Assembly: GCA_900323505.1 (NCBI GenBank)
Contig: OOIN01000020.1
Coordinates: 434,001 to 498,000 of the forward strand
DNA from: Ustilago trichophora
Taxonomy: Eukaryota > Basidiomycota > Ustilaginomycetes > Ustilaginales > Ustilaginaceae
DNA length: 64,000 nucleotides
Direction: 5' to 3'
The notes under the pieces were generated by a model. It made no database searches and had not been told where the DNA came from. It saw only the letters and a list, made by a program, of their open reading frames with translations. Positions within the stretch are counted from its first letter, which is position 1. Each line of letters starts with the position of its first letter. Positions 59,401 to 64,000 of this stretch are shown piece after piece. The position numbers were made by a program, and so were the translations under genes.

Positions 59401-61391
59401 CGGGCGGGATCGCCTTGCCGACCGCAGGAAGGAATCAGTTTTCGTACTTGGCTGACCAAGGTCCGGTTTACCCCATCGCCGCGCTGAATTTGATCAGCAA
59501 CGCTGGTCTCGCGAGTGTCCGCAGCGCCACGGATGGCTCTCCCACCATCACTTCGTCCTACCGTCCTCTCTCTAACCTTTCGCTGGGCAGCGGCCTCGGC
59601 GACTCGCTCAAGTGGGCGGTCGTCTTCGGGCTCGTCCAAGCCGTCTGGCCCGCCTTCGCAGCGCTTTACCCGTCCGCCGAGCGTAACAACCGCGTCAAAG
59701 CTATGGTCCTCACCAACGGCATGCGTGCTGCCCCCCTCTGGTTGGGTCACCTTTTCGCCGAGCTGCCCGTGATCATCATCTCCACCGTCCCCGTAGCGGT
59801 CGTTTACGCCTACGCTTCTGACCAATTCGCTGGCGAGGGCGTGTTCTGGGTGATTCTCTTCCTCCACGGTGTCAGTTCGACGCTTCAGAGCTTCGTCGTG
59901 TCGCTCTTTGCACCCAACCAGCTGGCGGCGTTTGCGATCGTCGCGGCATGGAATGTGCTGGCTTTCCTGATTTACTTTGCGACGACCATGTTGACCGTGA
60001 CGTACTATGTGGGTAACGGTTTGGCCGGTGCTCTCGATGCGGCGTACTATGTTGAAGCAATCCTGGCTCCGAGTGTCAGTATGACTCGAGCCGGATTTGT
60101 GAGTGTCAACCTTTTCAACCTGCTCTGCAACGGAAGGGGTGGGTACAAGAGCGGTGGAATTGCAGCGATCGATCTGCTCGGCGCTCCGATTGTCTACACC
60201 ATCGCTTGGGCCCTCATTTGCTTTGCGATTCTCGTTGCGCACGATTCGGGTTATCCCCTGGTTCCTGCGTGGTTGGGATCCCTCTCCCGCAGGAAGCGTC
60301 GTACATCCTCGTCGGATGCTGACGAAGAAAGCAAGGTGCAGCCCGTGGGGCAGGGCGTTCGCGAAGAGGCCCTCCGCCTCGACTCTGCCTCCTGTGATGA
60401 CGTTCTGCAAGCCAAGCACCTCTACAAGTCATATGGCAAGCTCGTCGCTGTCGACGACGTTTCTCTGGGCGTGTGCCGCGAGGAAACTGTAGCGCTGCTT
60501 GGTATCAATGGTGGAGGCAAGACCACCACGCACTCGCTGATCCGGGGCGAGCTCACTCCTGACTCTGGCAGTGTTACCATTGCCGGCATCGGCGTAGCGC
60601 AACAGCGCACCCTCGCGCGATCCCACATCGCCTCGGTCCCCCAATTTGACGGCCTCGACCCCCTCCTCACCGTACAAGAACACCTGAAAGTCTACGCCCG
60701 CATCAAAGGCCTCCCTGCCAAAGAGCGCAAGGACAATGTCGAAGCAGTGATGCACCTCACCAATCTCACTCAATACGCCAATCGGCGTGCCGGCGCTCTG
60801 TCGGGTGGAAACATGCGCAAGCTGTCCCTCGCCATCGCTCTCCTCGGCAATCCGTCGGTTCTCCTGTTGGATGAGTTGAGTTCGGGGGTTGACTCGTGGA
60901 CCAAGCGCGGACTATGGCAGACGCTCCGCCGCGCCGGCAAGGGCCGCGCAACGCTGATCACCTCGCACAGCATGGAGGAAGCCGCCGCCCTGTCCGATAG
61001 AGTCGCCATCCAAGCGTCGCGCATCCTAGCCATCGACACCATCACCAACCTGCGTCGTTCCCACCCCGCATACGAACTGCAGCTGGATATGGTCGAACAT
61101 CGTCGAAATTCGCTCGAAGCCTATGGTCGCATGGAGCGCTTTGTGCGGGAGTTGTTTCCGAAGGCAAAGACGAGCGACGAGGCGAGTGCGCGGTTTGAGA
61201 TTCCGCTGGATGAGCAGGAGAGTGTGGCGGGGATGTTTAGGAAGCTTGAGCAGGCGAGGAGACAGAGGGAGGAGGCAGGGATAAGGGGATACCAGATTAG
61301 TCCGGTGAGCTTGGAGAGTTTGTTCTTGCAGATTGTCAGGCAGGCGCAGAGCGATGCGGCCAAGGATGAGATCGGGCAACATCACAAGTAG
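56460..61391 (+). CDS. Full-size ABC transporter, ABCA subfamily
   Basis: A 1643-aa ABC exporter in the (TMD-NBD)x2 order of the ABCA group, which moves lipids and amphipathic compounds. NBD1: Walker A GTNGSGKS at 559-566, signature LSGGQKRRL, Walker B STFLMFDEATSGLDP, H-loop LLTSHFLDEADLLGD. NBD2: Walker A GINGGGKT at 1348-1355, signature LSGGNMRKL, Walker B SVLLLDELSSGVDS, H-loop LITSHSMEEAAALSD. Both sites keep all core residues. Each TMD has a first helix, a large extracytosolic loop (about 100-250 and 915-1040) and then a cluster of five helices, as in ABCA. There is one exon. Substrate and membrane cannot be read from the sequence. Confidence 0.92.
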   Translation: MASSPGSSSSSTSTPPDERTKSTPLPEHPSSASSPHRIHKHDDHDDSNNAPSLSSLAIQRNQFLALTKKNWIVFRYYWWINLLRCLIIPIAYYVFLGESKNFFGTTNDLGLGQPAPIRLLSDQLTKPIYWLDSRSPTTTAAAAARFTPQQIIDNILDTLNPNQRSLVRQVNTSQELALACPQAFNGLSPCFGAVDFSDITSQGSVTYTLRLDPGLNTVKVSTNNGDDEQRTLPLQFAIDAAILRLNGAPPSSYSSSPLQQPYTFQTNAEQAESQRRNFLGGVPSLTVLAFFIGMLGVVWHLSSSVSQERGSGMTSLLTTMGCGQLPRLLSWLCGPGAAYLPAWFVMGGTLSATLWTMSNKALCIFAHVLPGLAMASWSLFVATFFARANVSSIITTALAILMAIVALITKHIGEGGGIVIGLLFPSASFVYQFIAISAYEHEGLAANLTASHDAINRGPSILGQIIVQIVAIFLFPILTILLERKLFFAEPFFKWLYRRRSASPSSEQAAHYSDKVTPGSTPALKIKNLVKQYGKKESGLAVDGLDLEVPRGSITCLLGTNGSGKSTTIGIVGGTIRKTSGDVYIDGFERSAAPPGLLGVCPQKDVLYDQLTCLQHVALFRAIKHRRGTLDDPTNLLQRCDLGHKLKSKPGQLSGGQKRRLQTAAALVGQSTFLMFDEATSGLDPLSRRAIWKILLNERGRRSILLTSHFLDEADLLGDHIVILAAPGKKLCEGTPIDLKTRFGQGSTIQVSPQSTAVLSVLQAAVPGTRQIEAMEPGQDSFLIPCTEQAEVARALEAIEDKKDALGVEGYDIAGPSLEGVFLSLYSEHARSNGRQEEVDEMEGNVGQQNQSGLSDGAVASAFTLTLAQLGKRMRLYRRIFLPAIFAILVAVLGSIVPLAFFSDRDPSCSRGFTDRRVSQSATFWNNATRTTELLYAAPEANAQVEFGQGFNLASIEFDRVPLGEYNATVARLWNEGTRGSGGIALPTAGRNQFSYLADQGPVYPIAALNLISNAGLASVRSATDGSPTITSSYRPLSNLSLGSGLGDSLKWAVVFGLVQAVWPAFAALYPSAERNNRVKAMVLTNGMRAAPLWLGHLFAELPVIIISTVPVAVVYAYASDQFAGEGVFWVILFLHGVSSTLQSFVVSLFAPNQLAAFAIVAAWNVLAFLIYFATTMLTVTYYVGNGLAGALDAAYYVEAILAPSVSMTRAGFVSVNLFNLLCNGRGGYKSGGIAAIDLLGAPIVYTIAWALICFAILVAHDSGYPLVPAWLGSLSRRKRRTSSSDADEESKVQPVGQGVREEALRLDSASCDDVLQAKHLYKSYGKLVAVDDVSLGVCREETVALLGINGGGKTTTHSLIRGELTPDSGSVTIAGIGVAQQRTLARSHIASVPQFDGLDPLLTVQEHLKVYARIKGLPAKERKDNVEAVMHLTNLTQYANRRAGALSGGNMRKLSLAIALLGNPSVLLLDELSSGVDSWTKRGLWQTLRRAGKGRATLITSHSMEEAAALSDRVAIQASRILAIDTITNLRRSHPAYELQLDMVEHRRNSLEAYGRMERFVRELFPKAKTSDEASARFEIPLDEQESVAGMFRKLEQARRQREEAGIRGYQISPVSLESLFLQIVRQAQSDAAKDEIGQHHK

Positions 61392-62215
61392 AGCTAGCAT
61401 TGAATTAGATTTCCATCGCATTTTGTACCAACAGAGCGACGACAAGTCGAGCGGAAGCCAACTTCATTCATAGACCGGACTGCAAGTCTCAATGAACATG
61501 ACTCCATTGCGTAATAAGGCATTCTGGACTGTGACTGAAAATCACAGACATATAGAATGAGAAGGTATGGTAATCGCGATGAAAGCTCGAGGACTCAACA
61601 GTATGATAGGTAAGATTCGAAAGCATGGTCGGTAGTGAGGCGGAATGATCTCGTGAGGCTGGATGGATCGGCGTCTTGTCAGGAGAGAGACTATGATCAG
61701 TTTCACCAAGGACTGTACAATAGATACCTTTTATTTTCGCAGCTTCCTCTCAGAAGCAGCGCTTGAAACGCTTGGTGGCTTGCCTCACTCACTGAAGCTT
61801 TCACATTACATTGACTTCGGACCCCTTTCACTTCAGATATATCAATCTTGTTGCAGCCTGTTACAGCACCTGTCGAACAGAACTTCTCTCTCGAAAGGCG
61901 CCACGTGCCAGATCTCTTGTTCTGTGCCAGATGTTTTTATGCATCAGCCGTTGCCGAAGCCGGAAGAAATTTCGAGATTTCGATATTATTAATACTGTAT
62001 TTTTATGCACCAAAAACAATATTTCGCTTGGCGCGCTCTCCTTTTCAACGGGGCCAAATGATTGCAGCCTATTTTCGCGCTTGTTGTCGTCCTATCTCCA
62101 TCATCATTATCTTCTCGCCCTCCTCCGTCTCAAGACTCGATCCAGAAGAAGAAAAAGAAGAAGAAGAAGAAGAAGAAGAAGAAGAAGAAGAAGAAGAAGA
62201 AGAAGAAGAAAAAGG
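61392..62215. other. ABCA 3' flank and promoter/leader of the EamA transporter
   Basis: No separate gene is seen. The reading frame of the next gene stays open up to 61811, but the segment between is compositionally non-coding and would give a poly-Arg run. A TACTGTA site lies at 61993. Confidence 0.5.
62143..62211. repeat. (AAG)n microsatellite abutting a start codon
   Basis: More than 20 AAG units ending five bases before the ATG at 62216, so probably in the leader of the EamA transporter mRNA. Confidence 0.9.
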
Positions 62216-63799
62216 ATGTCGGCAGCACCACCAGGAAGAGTGCAACCTGCCACCGACTTCAACCCAGCATCGTACGGCTCGGTCATTCCCGGCACCTCTT
62301 ATCTCGAACGAACCACTTCCCGCAGCGAAACACAGGATAGCATCGAAGAAGAAGGTTTCGAGGGCCAAGATGCCGGCACGGCTCACAGCCAGAGTGGATT
62401 CACCGAGGATGACGAGGATGTTTCATACACGTACGGTCGCGATGATGGCGAGTCGAGCATCTTGAGCGACTTTGCTTCCATCTTTCATCCCAACGAGTAC
62501 ATTGTCGCTCAACAGAGGCTCGATGAGCAGGATCGCAGCGACTTTGGCTCGTACGACGAGGAACGCCAGCCCATCTTTCCTTCTTCGTACAGCAGCAGGA
62601 GGCAGTCGGCCACTGCATTCTCGCATCGTCGACCCTCGGCAGTTTCAAGCCTTCGCCCTTCGATTCTCTCGCATCGTCGACCGCACCAGATTCCCGAAGA
62701 GGAAGAAGTTTTGCACCAAGGTTCGGCGTGGTCAAAAGTCCCCACCGAACTCGGAGATGTCAGTGGCATTTCGCTCCGACAGGCTCTTGTCGATCCTTCC
62801 ACTACTCCTGGCTCCAACCTCGGACTGATGCTCATCGCCGTCAGCCAAGTTTCGTACTCGACCATGAATCTCTTTGTCAAGCTTCTCGACGACCGTGAAG
62901 GTCAGGGGGACAAGGAGGCGATCGGAGCACTCGAGATCGTCGGTTTGGAATGCCTCATCATCTGGATTGGCTGCATGCTGGCCATGTGCATGGCAAAAAC
63001 AGAGCACATTTTGCTCGGCCCACCTGGTGCCCGTATGCTGTTGCTCGCCAGAGGCATGTTTGGATTCGCCTCGACGCTTGCGCTCTACATCTCTCTACAC
63101 GCTCTTTCGCTGTCAGATGCAACCGTCATCACTTTCCTCTCGCCCCTCGCTACCGGTTTCCTCGCCCACGTAATGCTGCACGAACCGTTCACCTTGCGCG
63201 AGCGCATCGCAGGTGTATTGTCGCTCGCCGGTGTCACCCTCATCGCCCGACCTTCTTTCCTCTTCGGTAACAACGCCGGTCAAGGCGTTCCCGAAGATGG
63301 AGATATCGAAATACCTTTGCCATCCGAGCCAGGCTCGGCTTCAGAAGCTGCACGCATCATTGGTATCCTCGTTGCCCTCGGAGGAGTCGTCCTCATGGCT
63401 GGCGCATGGGTCTGTCTACGTCGCATCGGAAAACGCGCATCTACCTACCACTCCATCTCCTACTTTGCGCTATGCAGTTGGATATCCAGCTTTGTCGCAA
63501 TGTGGGTCCTCAACCAACCGTTTGTCATCCCATCTTCAACCCTCTCGTTGCTCCTCTTGCTAGGAGTGGGTCTCTTCAGCTTGCTCGCCCAGGTATTCCA
63601 GACTCTAGGACTCCAAAGAGAATCAGCAGGTAGAGCTGCAACCATGTCATATCTCCAAATCATCTTTGCGCTCACGTGGCAATTGCTCCTCTTTGGCTCA
63701 ATTCCAGATTGGGTATCAATCGCAGGAAGTATCATCATCCTCGCCAGCGGGGCCTGGGTAGCACTAAGCAAAGAAGCCGCTTCAGCTCCCATCCATTGA
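62216..63799 (+). CDS. EamA/DMT superfamily transporter (SLC35G-like)
   Basis: Drug/metabolite transporter superfamily protein. From the preferred ATG at 62216 it is 527 aa. Residues 1-200 are a hydrophilic, acidic and Ser-rich cytosolic N-terminus. Ten hydrophobic helices follow, starting at LMLIAVSQVSYSTMNLFVKL. The first EamA repeat ends with the hallmark LSLSDATVITFLSPLATGFL, then LHEPFTLRERIAGVLSLAGV; the second repeat follows from GILVALGGVVLMAGAWVCL to SIIILASGAWVALSK. A longer frame from 61811 would prepend 135 residues including poly-Arg from the AAG repeat and is rejected. The substrate is unknown; relatives in plants and fungi carry organic acids, sugars or nucleotide sugars. Confidence 0.87.
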   Translation: MSAAPPGRVQPATDFNPASYGSVIPGTSYLERTTSRSETQDSIEEEGFEGQDAGTAHSQSGFTEDDEDVSYTYGRDDGESSILSDFASIFHPNEYIVAQQRLDEQDRSDFGSYDEERQPIFPSSYSSRRQSATAFSHRRPSAVSSLRPSILSHRRPHQIPEEEEVLHQGSAWSKVPTELGDVSGISLRQALVDPSTTPGSNLGLMLIAVSQVSYSTMNLFVKLLDDREGQGDKEAIGALEIVGLECLIIWIGCMLAMCMAKTEHILLGPPGARMLLLARGMFGFASTLALYISLHALSLSDATVITFLSPLATGFLAHVMLHEPFTLRERIAGVLSLAGVTLIARPSFLFGNNAGQGVPEDGDIEIPLPSEPGSASEAARIIGILVALGGVVLMAGAWVCLRRIGKRASTYHSISYFALCSWISSFVAMWVLNQPFVIPSSTLSLLLLLGVGLFSLLAQVFQTLGLQRESAGRAATMSYLQIIFALTWQLLLFGSIPDWVSIAGSIIILASGAWVALSKEAASAPIH

Positions 63800-64000
63800 T
63801 CACCCCGCATTCATCTTTTCGCCTTCGGTCCATTCTTGCTCGTTCTCACCGTCATCCTCATCATCATCGTCATCATCTTCACCATCAACGTCAATAACAG
63901 TTTCGTCTCCCATGTCACGTTTAGCAGATTTCGCAGTTTATAGTTTACGCAATTGACTCGGCTCGTGTATGCAATGTATAATAAGCGCATCGCAATAATA
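63800..64000. other. Right-edge flank
   Basis: A (CATCAT)n-like CAT/ATC-rich stretch at 63850-63890, then AT-rich sequence. A 37-codon acidic minus-strand frame ends at 63800 but is closed by an upstream stop codon; no gene is claimed. Confidence 0.5.

Noticed and set aside
61811..62215. 135-residue upstream extension of the EamA transporter
   Set aside because: It would translate the AAG microsatellite as poly-Arg and has non-coding composition; the ATG at 62216 fits the family better.
63800..63913. Acidic 37-codon minus-strand frame at the right edge
   Set aside because: An in-frame TAA lies eight codons before its ATG, no acceptor is visible between, and its Asp run is only the complement of an ATC repeat.
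1..64000. tRNA, rRNA genes or CRISPR arrays
   Set aside because: I looked for T-arm GGTTCGA-type boxes and regularly spaced short repeats; the few GTTCGA hits fall inside coding sequence and no array has the spacer pattern.

Overview
This is a nuclear window from a filamentous or dimorphic basidiomycete, most likely a smut or smut-related yeast (Ustilaginomycotina). The evidence is the fungal gene set (ROT1, SHE9/MDM33, MIS12/MTW1, CCZ1), long GC-rich open reading frames with few introns, short introns with GTRAGT-type donors, Ser/Gln-rich disordered protein tails, and GC-poor intergenic stretches full of microsatellites. I cannot fix the species. An intact Argonaute argues for one of the RNAi-positive smut lineages rather than Ustilago maydis, which is known to lack the RNAi core genes.

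Layout, left to right: a fatty-acid/sterol hydroxylase-family gene (+), possibly open at the left edge; a 1.3-kb minisatellite array; three genes on the minus strand, GCV2 (glycine decarboxylase), CCZ1 (Rab7 GEF subunit) and COP1 (alpha-COP); a p31comet-like HORMA gene (+) and ROT1 (+); a 504-bp MITE; Argonaute (-); a DUF2461 gene (+, three exons); proteasome beta-4 (-, two exons); MIS12 (+, two exons); then FRS1, an EST1/SMG7-like gene and an SDR-epoxide hydrolase fusion (all -). After a 2.7-kb gene-free stretch come an ornithine-carrier-like protein with a 1,435-residue disordered N-terminal extension (+), a 795-bp fold-back MITE, a DUF4604 gene (-), a DUF1365 gene (+), RPA3 (-, two exons), SHE9 (+, two exons), VMA8 (-), a full-size ABCA transporter (+) and an EamA/DMT transporter (+).

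Most genes are single-copy housekeeping genes with no operon logic. They cover membrane traffic (COP1, CCZ1, VMA8), mitochondria (GCV2, carrier, SHE9), chromosome biology (MIS12, p31comet-like, RPA3, EST1/SMG7), protein quality (ROT1, PRE1) and translation (FRS1). MIS12 and RPA3 each have an ACGCGT (MCB-like) box about 180 bp upstream of the start codon, which would fit shared G1/S control.

The most unusual material is outside the housekeeping genes. Two non-autonomous elements end in TA|CAGT...ACTG|TA. Intergenic DNA also carries many TACAGTA/TACTGTA sites, some in runs with a 5-bp period, which may be serial excision footprints of the same class of transposon. Other points of interest are the Argonaute with an RGG insert inside its PAZ region, the p31comet-like checkpoint protein, the SDR-epoxide hydrolase fusion and the giant carrier.
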